64,000 nucleotides of DNA from Okeania sp. SIO2B3 (lineage in GTDB: Bacteria; Cyanobacteriota; Cyanobacteriia; Cyanobacteriales; Microcoleaceae): positions 44,691 through 108,690 of the forward strand of contig NZ_JAAHGH010000007.1 of assembly GCF_010672525.1 (NCBI RefSeq), written 5' to 3'. The notes under the pieces were generated by a model, which worked only from the letters and a program-made list of their open reading frames with translations, made no database searches and was not told where the DNA came from. This document shows, piece by piece, positions 19,549-28,839 of this stretch. The position numbers were made by a program, and so were the translations under genes. How positions within the stretch are numbered: position 1 is the stretch's first letter; each line of letters begins with the position of its first letter.

Positions 19549-20148
19549 ATGTTTAAACAAATATTGCTAATTAGTTTAACTTCATCATTGTTTTTCCTAA
19601 ATTCTGAAGTTGCTAACTCTCAAATTTTTCCTAATTATTCTGAATCTAATCAGAGAATATCCCAGAAAATTTCTACAAAAAAACAACAACTGATCGATCA
19701 ATATCTGGAACTTACAGGAGGAGAAAAAACATTTCAAGAAGTAATTCGAGCTATGTTGTCTCAGATGGAACAACAATTCAGTTCTATTTTTACTTCTGAG
19801 TTGCTTGAAAATTAACAAATTTCTCCCGAAAAAAGGCAACAAGTTACAAATAAATTTAACCAAGAAATAACCAGTATTGTCCAGAAATCTAATCAGATGT
19901 TTCTCGAACGTATTAGCTACGAACAAATTGTTGAAGAAGTTTACTATCCTATCTATGATAAGTATTTTACAGAAGAAGATTTGCAGGCATTAATTGAATT
20001 TTATCAAACTCCAACTGGCAGAAAAACTATTGAAGTTATGGCACAATTGTTTCAAGAATCTATGCAAAGAACAGCTCAGGTACTCAACTCAAAAATTAAG
20101 AGTGTTATGCAAGAGATTGTCGCTGAGGAATTACAGCGTATCAACTAA
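19549..20148 (+). pseudogene. DUF2059 exported protein split by one in-frame stop
   Basis: Two pieces lie in the same frame, 19549-19815 and 19816-20148, separated only by a TAA at 19813-19815. Reading through gives a 199-residue DUF2059-type protein. It has a signal peptide (MFKQILLISLTSSLFFLNS), then a helical region (QLIDQYLELTGGEKTFQEVI), then after the stop the conserved FTEEDLQALIEFYQTPTGRK segment. DUF2059 proteins are small exported helical proteins of unknown role. The rest of the frame is intact and the second half is well conserved, so the nonsense change looks recent; a sequencing error or readthrough is also possible. The 3' end is the first copy of a tandem duplication. Confidence 0.75.
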
Positions 20149-20720
20149 TAAATTAAATTCCCATCATTAAGTTTGGACTTCCTATTCACTTTTAAGTTTA
20201 TAAAATATTACTTTTTCCCTCTTCCTTCTTCCTTCTTCCCTCTTCCATAACTGGCAGAAAAACTATTGAATTTATGGCACAATTATTTCAAGAATCTATG
20301 CAAAGAACAGCTCAGGTAATCAACCCAAAAATTAAGAGTGTTATGCAAGAGATTATCCCTGAGGAGTTACAGCGTATCAACTAATAAATTAAAGTCCTAT
20401 CATTAAGTTTTGACTTCCTATTCACTTTTAAGTTTATAAAATATTACTTTTTCCCTCTTCCTTCTTCCTTCTTTCCTCTTTCATAACTGGCAGAAAAACT
20501 ATTGAATTTATGGCACAATTATTTCAAGAATCTATGCAAAGAACAGCTCAGGTAATCAACCCAAAAATTAAGAGTGTTATGCAAGAGATTATCCCTGAGG
20601 AGTTACAGCGTATCAACTAATAAATTAAAGTCCTATCATTAAGTTTTGACTTCCTATTCACTTTTAAGTTTATAAAATATTACTTTTTCCCTATTCCTTC
20701 TTCCTTCTTCCTTATTCCCT
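20013..20720 (+). repeat. Three tandem copies of a 236-bp unit (gene tail plus downstream DNA)
   Basis: Units start at 20013, 20249 and 20485 (AACTGGCAGAAAAACTATTG). Each holds the last 45 codons of the DUF2059 gene, its stop TAATAAATTAAA, about 60 bases of AT-rich DNA and a CTTCCTT heptamer run. Copies 2 and 3 share changes absent from copy 1 (GAATTTATGGC, GTAATCAACCC, GATTATCCCTGAG), so copy 2 was duplicated after diverging from copy 1. Copies 2 and 3 have no start and are non-coding relics. Confidence 0.9.
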
Positions 20721-20730
20721 CTTCACTTCT

Positions 20731-22704
20731 TCAAACATGAACTCGAAAATATTCTCTATATAAACCACACAAAGGTATCACAGCATTTCCACGAAATTTA
20801 ACTAATCCCATACTGCGTAATTTAAATCCTTCAATTGTACCAATTTCCACAGGAGTTTCTGCATTAACAACTTTTGTAATTGCTGTCTGCAAATTTTCAT
20901 CTTTTTGCAAGTTCAACAAATGTCGATGCAAGTGATTATAGTAAGGTCCTTCATCCATTGGTGCCAGTTCTAAAAGTTGCTCTAAAGTCATTTTTCCACT
21001 AGCAATTTCATAGAGTGCTAGACGTACTAAATAAGGATGCCCTCCTAACATTTCCATTAGTCTTTCTATTTGTTCATCAGACCAGATTAAGCCATGTCTT
21101 TGTACTAAATCTTTTACCTGTTCTAAGTTAAATTCTGGTAACTCAATTCCTAATCCCACATTGAAGGGAGACTGATTAATATTCAGAGGAATATAAACCT
21201 CCTTAGAGTGAACAATTATTAATCGTAATCTTTGCCAATCAGGATTATTTTTTCCTTGTTCATGCCAAGCTCTTAATAAGGCAAAAAATTGTGTTGCTAA
21301 ATCGGGATTTTGGAAAACTTGATCGACTTCATCTAACCCCAAAACTATCTGTTTCTTAATTTCAGTCAACAGATATTTCTCAAAATATTTAGTGCATCGC
21401 TTTTTGACTCCTAAAACTTTTTTCCAATATTTATCTAACTGTTCCTCTAAATTCAATTCATCACTAACATTCGCACAAAACCACTGCAGAAATTGGTCTA
21501 AATTTTCTATAAATTCTGGATCTATAGTTTGAAAATCTAAATAAACTGTCCGATAATCTTGTTGACTAGCATAATCTAAAATTCGGGATAATAAAGAACT
21601 TTTTCCCATTTGCCGAGAAGCTTTAATTCTAATTAAAGCATCTGGCTTCAGAATAGCTTGAAAACATTCCGATTCAATAGGCGTTCGCGACAGCGGAACG
21701 GAGTTATATCGCTCGATATAAAAATGAGAATTTAGAGGAACTTGACCTGAAGGTGTTTCTAATTGTGATTCGGGAGGCTGAGTAATATTATTACTACTAA
21801 TATTGCTAATAATTGGAGGGTCTATTTTAATAGTTTCTGCCTGTTCTTGCTGATGTATTAATGATTCTAAGTTTGGTTTGATATTCAATAATTCTGCCAA
21901 AGCAACTTGAGCATTTGGGTAGCGCTGATGCCAGTTAACTTTTACCATTTTTATTAATATATTGGCTAGGTCATTATTAATACCAGAAAGTAGAGTTTCA
22001 CATTCTATTTCTCCAGAAATATTTTGGGGAAATTTTTGAGGTGATTTTCCTACTAAAGCTTGAATAGCAGTTACTCCAACTGCATAGATATCGCTAGCAA
22101 ATTGAGGTCTACCTTGTAGTTGTTCCACAGGTATATAACCAGGAGTTCCAATAGTAATAGTGCTAGTAGGTTGCCCATCATCACCAACTACTATTGTCCT
22201 CACTTCTTTCACAGCCCCAAAGTCAATTAATACTAATTTTCTATCACTTTTGCGCCTCATAATATTGCCAGGCTTAATATCACGATGAATCACATTATTC
22301 TCGTGAACAAAAATTAGTAATTCCAGAATTTCTGCTAAAAATTCTACGACTTTAGATTCACTCCAACCGCGATTTATTTCTTTAGTTAAATCCTCACCTT
22401 CTATAAGTTCTTGAACTAGGTAAAATTCATGGTCATCTTCAAAATAAGCATATAAAGTTGGGATTTGAGGATGGCTACCTAATTTATTTAAAGTTCGACC
22501 TTCTTGCTCAAATAACCTCTGAACTTCTAAACTTTTTTGTGTCGGTTTTAGCCTCTTAACAACACATTTTGGTTTAGGAATTTCCGGTATATCTAAATCT
22601 TCTGCAAGATAAGTTTCACCAAACCCACCACCTTTGCCTAATTTGTCGATAATTTGATAACGTTGACGTAGAATTTTTCCTATAAGAAAATTATTTTCAG
22701 ACAT
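20731..22704 (-). CDS. Ser/Thr protein kinase fused to an AAA-like (AAA_35) ATPase domain
   Basis: The 657-residue protein starts with a Hanks-type kinase: Gly-rich loop GKGGGFGETY (23-32), Lys50 in CVVKRLKP, HRDIKPGN (140-147), DFG (161-163) and TIGTPGYIPVEQ. The loop carries one Gly more than the usual GxGGFG. After a Gln/Pro/Asn-rich linker (about 285-320) comes the AAA-like domain with phosphate loop SRQMGKSSL (363-371) and a Walker B-like IVLGLDEVD near 440, then a winged-helix-like C-terminus. The same phosphate-loop sequence occurs in both WD40 proteins upstream. I chose the ATG at 22704 (MSENNFLIGK); the frame allows a TTG four codons earlier. The kinase probably acts in the cytoplasm; targets are unknown. 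The cluster suggests shared signalling. Confidence 0.88.
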   Translation of the reverse strand: MSENNFLIGKILRQRYQIIDKLGKGGGFGETYLAEDLDIPEIPKPKCVVKRLKPTQKSLEVQRLFEQEGRTLNKLGSHPQIPTLYAYFEDDHEFYLVQELIEGEDLTKEINRGWSESKVVEFLAEILELLIFVHENNVIHRDIKPGNIMRRKSDRKLVLIDFGAVKEVRTIVVGDDGQPTSTITIGTPGYIPVEQLQGRPQFASDIYAVGVTAIQALVGKSPQKFPQNISGEIECETLLSGINNDLANILIKMVKVNWHQRYPNAQVALAELLNIKPNLESLIHQQEQAETIKIDPPIISNISSNNITQPPESQLETPSGQVPLNSHFYIERYNSVPLSRTPIESECFQAILKPDALIRIKASRQMGKSSLLSRILDYASQQDYRTVYLDFQTIDPEFIENLDQFLQWFCANVSDELNLEEQLDKYWKKVLGVKKRCTKYFEKYLLTEIKKQIVLGLDEVDQVFQNPDLATQFFALLRAWHEQGKNNPDWQRLRLIIVHSKEVYIPLNINQSPFNVGLGIELPEFNLEQVKDLVQRHGLIWSDEQIERLMEMLGGHPYLVRLALYEIASGKMTLEQLLELAPMDEGPYYNHLHRHLLNLQKDENLQTAITKVVNAETPVEIGTIEGFKLRSMGLVKFRGNAVIPLCGLYREYFRVHV

Positions 22705-23692
22705 GAGTAATATCAATTTGATAAATGTTTGCTACAAATAACTAGGGTATTTCTTAGAAGTCAGGAGTCAGGAGTCAGGAGTCATATCAAATCCGGTAGC
22801 ATCGGTGTAATTAGATGGTGAGTAGGGGAGTAGGGGAGTAGGGGAGATAGAGAGATGGGGAGATCGAGAAATATTTGGTAATGGTTGAAGATGGAACATT
22901 TTTTTATACCGAATTAAACGGATTTGAGATCAGAATTAATGACTTCAATGCCAGTTTTTAGGCCGGAAATTCTCTTTTTTGTCAAAGGGACATCTTCTTT
23001 AAAGTCTTTTAATCATAGTTATTATTAGTAACATTCTTTTTTCAAAATGGTACAAAAATTTTATCAAAATTTTAATTATTTCAAGAAGGAAGAAGGAAGA
23101 AGGCGTTTAGTTATCTCGGAGATAAGGTGGATTATTAATATTTGATTATTTCTCCTGCGAAGTGCTAACCAAGCAGCTATTCCATAAGTTAAGAGTAGTC
23201 ATAATGACTGCTATATATAAATATTATTCTGAGTTTTTTAGGTATGCTAGAAATTTGTTAATCAAGCGATCGCTTTCCTTTTCTTCCTTTTCTTCCTTTT
23301 CTCGGTTTCGGTCATTTTCCAGAAAATTTAGATGCCTTTTCTCTCTATTAATACCTCTTAATATCTCTATTCAATTTTTTAGCTTGCTTGTTCATTCCAT
23401 CGAGACTTTAATTGTAGTGATTTTTGAATAGATAGACTACAGTGACCAAAGCATTTTCCTACTCCCTAACCTAGTAGTTTACTAAAATGAATTGCGCTGT
23501 AAAATAATCTTTTTATTTTGGATTTAATACCCCACCCTCTACAGGATATTGACAATTGGTTGGGGTTTATTTCCCATCAATTTTTTCTTCCTTCTTCCTT
23601 TTTCCTTCTTCCTTCTTCAAGGTGCATTTTGCACACGCCACATATTTTGCGGAGCAAAACACACCCTATTAAACTTCTATAAAATCAGTAAA
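22705..23692. repeat. Gene-free stretch with heptamers and the GACAATTGGTT dispersed repeat
   Basis: Positions 22758-22786 are AGTCAGG heptamers; 22819-22852 repeat GGGGAGTA. Positions 23515-23625 hold a dispersed repeat (TTTAATACCCCACCC, GACAATTGGTTGGGGTTTAT, then CTTCCTT heptamers). Relatives of it lie inside the giant membrane protein gene at 56467 and 57983. ATCAAATCCGGTAGCATCGG at 22788 is shared with 38050. A frame with many Ser/Phe codons at 23162-23431 looks like chance. No gene is recognised. Confidence 0.55.
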
Positions 23693-24220
23693 TTACTCTT
23701 GTACTCGTACGTCAATCACACTAGCATTAAAATTATAATCCGCACCCTCCAACTCAATTGTCATACCAATTTTTATTTTAATATTTCCCAATACAGGACC
23801 ATCATCAGTCACTCTACCTTTACCTTCCAAAGTTAACAAAAGATTCCGACTAAAAAGTTCTTTCTCTCTAGGATCGGGTAAAGCTTTTACCGAGCCATCA
23901 GGCTGAGGAACTGCCACTTTTCGAGTCAAAAATTCCACAGACTTTAGGTCAACTTTTCCATAAGGTTGATTTCTAATAATTAATTGAGTTTTCTCTCCTT
24001 CCCTTAATAACTTTTCAGGGTTGCGCCCTTTTAAACCTAAAGCAATAGCATCTACTTCCATTGGTTTAGTAATAATATTACCCACTTGAGCAACAGAAGT
24101 TTTATTAGTACCAGGAACGATAAATATTCCTAGTAATACCATTAAAATTATTAACACAGCGCCCACATCTAAGACACTGACTTTACCAAATAATCGTCCT
24201 TGAGAATCCAGAATTTTCAT
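23693..24220 (-). CDS. DUF4330 membrane-anchored protein
   Basis: The 175-residue protein begins with MKILDSQGRLFGKVSVLDVG, then one membrane helix (about 18-36, VLDVGAVLIILMVLLGIFIV), followed by a non-cytoplasmic beta-rich domain of about 135 residues. This layout and start are typical of DUF4330, a family found widely in cyanobacteria with no known function. The helix is close to the N-terminus and uncleaved, so the protein is probably tethered in the plasma or thylakoid membrane with its domain outside the cytoplasm. Length is normal. It stands alone, with a repeat-rich kilobase on each side. Confidence 0.8.
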   Translation of the reverse strand: MKILDSQGRLFGKVSVLDVGAVLIILMVLLGIFIVPGTNKTSVAQVGNIITKPMEVDAIALGLKGRNPEKLLREGEKTQLIIRNQPYGKVDLKSVEFLTRKVAVPQPDGSVKALPDPREKELFSRNLLLTLEGKGRVTDDGPVLGNIKIKIGMTIELEGADYNFNASVIDVRVQE

Positions 24221-25232
24221 AATTTCATCAACTAATAATTACAAGTGATATTGGGTATCATTATATTGCCATTCTTTTGTCGCTAACCAGGATGGTTAGG
24301 TAATATAGATAATTTTCATTCAGAAAATCTCTTCTTACAGATATTACCACTTAATATCATGTTTAGCAAAGCACCAATAATAGAGTTTTATAATTGTACA
24401 TTTAACACAATAAATCTCATTAAAATTTGCTAGCGTAACTATAAATAAAGATTTGTCTATCGGTCATTAAATTGACTTTATTCACGTGGTAAATTGTAGA
24501 TTTTAGGTGATACTTATATATTTTTTTCGACGATAATATTATTTTCAAAATAAGCTCAATGTAAGCATTTCCTGCGGAATGCTGCGCAAACAGCTATTAG
24601 ATTTCAGCTCTCAGCAAAAGGAAGGGATTTTAATGAATATAGACTTTAAAGCCAACTTTTATAGTTAAGTATAAATTCTGCCTCAATTAATAAAGTTTTT
24701 ATCTAAAACTAAAAGCAATAGCTGATTGCTGATTGCTGACGGCTGAATGCTTACAGTTCAATGGATGAAGATAAGGAGGTTTTTTATTAACTAAACTCCC
24801 TTATCTTCGGTAGTAAAATCAAATTTTAACTTTGCGGAAAAGCTATCAACAACTGTTGTAGTAAATGACAAGAACAAGCAAATATCATTCGCTAATTTAT
24901 TTGTAATAGCAGTTGAAGGAAAAATTAGGACATATAGCAGTCGAAGGAAAGGTTAGGACAAATCAAAAGCTTAAAATTAAGACAAGGTATAGCACTGCGT
25001 GCAGGCAACAGGCAACAGGCAACAGGCAACAGGCAACAGCTCATCTGGGGGAATAAATTGCCGATAATATAAGATTTTAGCTCTCGGACACCTCCTGTAA
25101 TTTGTAAATATGCCAGCGCACATTGCTATAAGATTTTTCCTTCTTCTTTCTTTCTTCTTCTTTCTTCCTTCTTCCTTCTTCCTTCCTTCTGCAATAAATC
25201 TAAAATCTAGTATCTTTATAATCTAAAAGCTT
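24221..25232. mobile_element. Intergenic region with two small inverted-repeat elements
   Basis: Element one, 24561-24754, runs from GTAAGCATTTCC to GGCTGAATGCTTAC with internal AAACAGCTAT/AATAGCTG arms; its sister is at 44820-45026 with long shared blocks (AAAACTAAAAGCAATAGCTG). Element two, 24988-25130, runs from TATAGCACTGCG to CGCACATTGCTATA, carries AGGCAAC heptamers inside and is related, inverted, to 32311-32441. Also present are TATAGCAGTCGAAGGAAAGG (24930) and a run of CTTCTTT/CTTCCTT (25140-25190). The M48 protease promoter should lie in 25190-25232. Confidence 0.6.
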
Positions 25233-26087
25233 ATGTTGAAAAAACTATCTCTAATCACTCGTTCTTCCTTTCGTCAAGCATCATACCCATTAATATCTGT
25301 AATGGTCGCTGCTGGTTTATGTGCAGGTACAGCATCTCCCAGTCAAGCTATCCCCTGGAGAGAATTAATTTTCCAGAGTATTCAGATGATTCAAATTTCT
25401 AACCTGTCTGACCGCCAAGAAGTTGAACTTGGTAAACAAATTAATCAACAATTATTAAAACAGAGAAATCTTAAAATTTATCGCGATCGCGCAGCTAACG
25501 AATATATTAATAGAATTGGCCAAAGATTGGCAGCAGCAAGTCCCCGTCCAGACATTCCTTATACTTTTCAAGTAGTAGAGGATGACAGTATAAATGCTTT
25601 TGCCACTATGGGAGGTTTTGTCTATATCAATACTGGTTTAATGAAAGCTGCAGAGAACGAAGCAGAATTAGCTAGTGTTGTTTCTCACGAAATTGCCCAT
25701 ATTGCTAGTCGTCATGCGGTCAAACAGTTACGTCAGACATTATTGGCCCAGGGTTTAGCTACTGCAGCAGGTGTGGATGATAGTGTTGCTGTCCAAGTTG
25801 GGGTAGAATTAGCATTACGGCGGCCTAACAGTAGGGAGGCAGAATTTGAAGCTGATGGAATAGGTATTGAAACATTAGGCAGAGCGGGATATGCTCAGTA
25901 TGGTGCAATTACATTTATGGAAAAATTGCTAAAAAAAGGTTCTCCACCATCTTTTCTTAGCACCCATCCAGCAACATCGGCAAGGATCGAGCAAATGAAA
26001 CAAATGATTGATCCGGAATTTGCTTACAATGGTGATGGGTTAGATGATAGACGTTATCAGGTTATTGTCAGTCAATTAATTCCGTAG
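25233..26087 (+). CDS. Exported M48 family zinc metalloprotease
   Basis: This 284-residue protein has an N-terminal basic patch and hydrophobic segment (about 15-37) ending in ASPSQA, a plausible signal-peptidase site, so it should act in the periplasm or lumen. The zinc motif HEIAH has ligands His152 and His156 and catalytic Glu153, and the third ligand is offered by REAEFEADGIG. Other family blocks are INAFATMGGFVYINTGL and FLSTHPATSARIEQM. This is the BepA/LoiP-like, Peptidase_M48 architecture without the tetratricopeptide repeats of BepA. Such enzymes degrade misfolded exported proteins. It is flanked by repeats and appears monocistronic. Confidence 0.93.
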   Translation: MLKKLSLITRSSFRQASYPLISVMVAAGLCAGTASPSQAIPWRELIFQSIQMIQISNLSDRQEVELGKQINQQLLKQRNLKIYRDRAANEYINRIGQRLAAASPRPDIPYTFQVVEDDSINAFATMGGFVYINTGLMKAAENEAELASVVSHEIAHIASRHAVKQLRQTLLAQGLATAAGVDDSVAVQVGVELALRRPNSREAEFEADGIGIETLGRAGYAQYGAITFMEKLLKKGSPPSFLSTHPATSARIEQMKQMIDPEFAYNGDGLDDRRYQVIVSQLIP

Positions 26088-26501
26088 TTAGGAGTTAGGG
26101 AGTGGGGGAGTAGGGGAGAAGAAAACATAAGGATAATGAATATTAAATCAGCTAAAATTCGCAAAAAAGTGATTTGGCTTCTGCTAATTAGTTGATAACT
26201 GAAGTATTGCGCTAAGTATAGTACAAATGCATGGGAATTGGTATGAGATAGTTATATCTATTTACCGAAAAATCGTGGTCTAAAGTCTCCCCTTTTAAGG
26301 GGATAAAAAAAAGAGAATTCCGTATTTCAAGCCTCCTTATTTCAGAGGTACTGATAACTGATAACTGAAATGACTTTTTATAGCAGTCGAAGGAAAGTTT
26401 AGGGCAGCTCAAAAGCTCAAAAGCTTAAAACTCAAACAACATAATATTTTTCCTTCTTTCTTCTTCCTTCTGCTATACCTATTTTTTTCTTCAATGTCTG
26501 T
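26088..26501. repeat. Intergenic repeats between M48 protease and bufC
   Basis: Bases 26130-26247 match part of the element at 36721-36964 (AAAAAAGTGATTT, GTTGATAACTGAAGTATTGC, ATGGGAATTGGTAT). Bases 26255-26375 hold another dispersed repeat (TTTACCGAAAAATCGTG, TTCAAGCCTCCTTATTTCAG, AACTGAAATGAC) with a fuller copy at 59265-59402 and a fragment inserted in the ABM gene at 33657. A CTTCTTCC purine/pyrimidine run follows. No gene is recognised. Confidence 0.55.
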
Positions 26502-27314
26502 TTATTCTTCCTTCTTCCCTCTTCCTTCTTCCTTCTTGATACAAAAATTACTAATCCAACCTCGCTGTACAAATAATGGAAGTAATGAACCAACATCAAC
26601 TTTAAGCTCCAGATCGGCGACTTTTTCACAAACAATTTCAAATGGATAATTCTCTTGAAAAATCTTTAGTAATTCCCATTCTTCATTGTTTGGTAAATCA
26701 ATTCGCATATCATAACCCTGTCGCCACAAAAATATTTTTACTCCACCTTCATCTAGACTTACCATTTTATCCCCTTGATAATCAGGTTGATTTACTTGCC
26801 AAATCCTATGAATAGGATAAATAGACTCTAATAAAACACTATTTTTCGGTAAATACAAAATCAACTCTCCCCATTTTTCTTGAGGAACTTCACCCAAAGC
26901 TTGAAAATCTAAACCCTTTGTATCTTCACCACAAAAAACTCGATGCCAATGCCATTCTAAACGGGCAATATCTGGCAGATATGGTAAATGTTTTACTGGT
27001 TCAAAATCTGCCAGGAAATCTGCAAACTCCTCTCCATAATCTCCTAAATCAGGTGATAAACAAGGAAATTGATTAATAAACTTTAATGCAGTTGCTTCAA
27101 AAAATTTTTCTCCCACTAACTGACATAACACAGGATAAATTGACATTAATGTATTACTCAAATTCCCAACAACATTACCCCTGTAAATTGCCAAACCTTC
27201 CGCAGGTGTTAAATTATTTGGTGCCTTAATATGTTTACTTAATTCTTCTATACTAATACTGTCTTTTTCCCAAACAGCTTGGAGAAATAAATTTTGTAGA
27301 GTAATATTTTCCAT
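26502..27314 (-). CDS. bufC: BufC-like DUF2063 protein, partner of the DUF692 enzyme
   Basis: The 270-residue protein has the DUF2063 (HvfC/BufC N-terminal) pattern at about residues 5-95: LQNLFLQAV, AEGLAIYRGNVVGNLSNTL, YPVLCQLVGEKFF. A C-terminal domain follows, with WHWHRVFCGED, probably the substrate-delivery part. In bufferin loci, BufC is thought to bring the precursor to the DUF692 enzyme. I chose the ATG at 27314 (MENITLQ); the frame extends 17 codons upstream through unrelated AT-rich DNA. The last residues, KKEEGRGKKEE, are coded by GAAGGAA-type heptamers rather than family sequence, so the C-terminus has been extended or rewritten. It lies co-directionally 607 bases after bufB. Confidence 0.82.
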   Translation of the reverse strand: MENITLQNLFLQAVWEKDSISIEELSKHIKAPNNLTPAEGLAIYRGNVVGNLSNTLMSIYPVLCQLVGEKFFEATALKFINQFPCLSPDLGDYGEEFADFLADFEPVKHLPYLPDIARLEWHWHRVFCGEDTKGLDFQALGEVPQEKWGELILYLPKNSVLLESIYPIHRIWQVNQPDYQGDKMVSLDEGGVKIFLWRQGYDMRIDLPNNEEWELLKIFQENYPFEIVCEKVADLELKVDVGSLLPLFVQRGWISNFCIKKEEGRGKKEE

Positions 27315-27921
27315 TATCAAATAATTAATAATTAAATAATTCAGATTAAAAGCCTCCCCTTTCAAGGGGAAAAAATTAACGCGTGTCAGAAGTCAGAAGT
27401 TAACCTACCCCTAACCCAACCCCGCCCCTCTATGCTTTATAAACATCTTTCTTAACATAAAACTTGACAAAAATATCATTTAATGAATTAGAGTCTGAAA
27501 GCTCCTAGTGTCGTTGCGATCGCAACGACAAAAAACAACTTTTAGGAGTACACAAGTTAGTCAATTTGTCAAAGCTTGTAAAACCAACAAAATGCTCTTC
27601 ATTAATTGATAATTGATAATTGATAATGGATAATTACCTCTGGTTAAAACCGTTCTTGATTGAACATAAGGAAATATTATTTCTTTATTTTCCCCTTGTA
27701 GAGCGACAGCTCGCGGCGCAGCCAAGGGGAGGCAGAGTAAGCTTACCTAATAATTAATAATGATTAATTATTAATTATTAGGTAAGCTTTTGATAATAAG
27801 CATTATCCACTTTTGTAAATAATTTTGCTTATAATGGATAGCTTTTAGGGAAAGGTAATTATCCATTATTCATTATTCATTATCCATTATTCATTATTCA
27901 TTATTCATTATTCATTATTCA
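27315..27921. repeat. bufB-bufC spacer: palindromes and CATTATT heptamers
   Basis: GTCGTTGCGATCGCAACGAC at 27510-27529 is a perfect 20-base palindrome around a GCGATCGC core, inside wider CTCCTA/TAGGAG arms. A TATGCTTTATAAACATC block at 27430 also occurs at 49863. Positions 27739-27789 form a long AT-rich palindrome, AAGCTTACCTAATAATT to AATTATTAGGTAAGCTT. Positions 27860-27938 are CATTATT/CATTATC heptamers running up to the bufB stop. Such insertions explain why bufB and bufC are far apart here. Confidence 0.6.
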
Positions 27922-28839
27922 TTATCCATTATCCATTAATGAACTGACCTTTTGCAACAATTTTTCAGCTTTATTTGCTTCTGCCATTAACACTTCAAAA
28001 CTCGGAATATCTGTATCCCATTCTATTAAAGTAGGTATACTGCCAAATCTGACTAAAGCTTCTTCATACAACTCCCAAACTGGAGGATGAACTGGATAAC
28101 CGTGAGTATCTAATAGATAATTTTCCTTTTCTTCATAACCTGCTAAATGAATTTGTTTAACCCTTGTTGGTGGAATACTATCCAGATATTTTAGAGGGTC
28201 AATTCCATTATTTATAGCATTAACATAAAGATTATTTATATCCAGAAGTAAGTAACAGTCAGCTTTTTTTACTAATCCCTCAATAAACTCCCATTCCGAC
28301 ATAGTTGAATCTGTAAAAGTTAAATATGGGGAAGGATTTTCAATTAAAATTTCCCTACCTAAAAACTCTTGTACTTGCAGAATACGGGATGCCACAAAAT
28401 CCATCACCTTTTCTGTATAAACAAGCGGAATTAAATCGTTAAGATAGTGACCCTTAACAGATATCCAAGATAAATGATCGGATATTAGAGCAGGTTCAAC
28501 TTTTGCTGCTAAATTTTTTAAGCGAGTTAAATAATCTAAATTTAATGGGTCTGTTGAACCCAAAGACATTCCTACTCCATGTAAAGTAACAGGATAATCT
28601 TGACGAATTTTTTCTAAATTAAATAGTGGCAAACCACCAGCACAAAAATAGTTATCTGATAAAACTTCAAACCAATTTACTTTCGGTTTTTCAGTCAGAA
28701 TATATTGATAATGGAGCGAACGTAAGGCAATTCCTGAACCTTGAATTGATGATGACTGAATGTAGGGTAAATCTCCCTTACTTTGCCACTTTGGATTAAC
28801 ATCAAATTCTAGTTTTTGAGATTCTATTTTGGTTGTCAT
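27922..28839 (-). CDS. bufB: BufB-like DUF692/MNIO peptide-modifying iron enzyme
   Basis: This 305-residue protein is a DUF692 (MNIO) TIM-barrel enzyme. The family oxidises cysteines or amides in ribosomal peptides using a multinuclear iron site. Likely metal ligands in conserved blocks are Glu58 (WFEVLSDNY), His87 (TLHGVGMSLGS), Asp121/His122 (ISDHLSW), Glu167 (IENPSPY), Asp200 (LDINNLYVN), His231 (IHLAGY), Asp244/His246 (DTHGYP) and Glu273 (IEWD). The His expected in HLAGH of many DUF692 proteins is Tyr here. I chose the ATG at 28839 (MTTKIESQ); the frame continues upstream only through Phe/Ser-rich codons made by CTTCTTCC repeats. Lying between bufA and bufC on the same strand, it is the probable modifier of the bufferin precursor. 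Confidence 0.88.
   Translation of the reverse strand: MTTKIESQKLEFDVNPKWQSKGDLPYIQSSSIQGSGIALRSLHYQYILTEKPKVNWFEVLSDNYFCAGGLPLFNLEKIRQDYPVTLHGVGMSLGSTDPLNLDYLTRLKNLAAKVEPALISDHLSWISVKGHYLNDLIPLVYTEKVMDFVASRILQVQEFLGREILIENPSPYLTFTDSTMSEWEFIEGLVKKADCYLLLDINNLYVNAINNGIDPLKYLDSIPPTRVKQIHLAGYEEKENYLLDTHGYPVHPPVWELYEEALVRFGSIPTLIEWDTDIPSFEVLMAEANKAEKLLQKVSSLMDNG

Noticed and set aside
23162-23431. 89-codon Ser/Phe-rich frame
   Set aside because: Composition reflects CTTTTC-type repeat DNA, and no start signal is present.
26432-26641. Frame antisense/out of phase at the bufC 3' end
   Set aside because: Made of GAAGGAA repeat codons (KKEEGRRKNK) overlapping the supported bufC frame.
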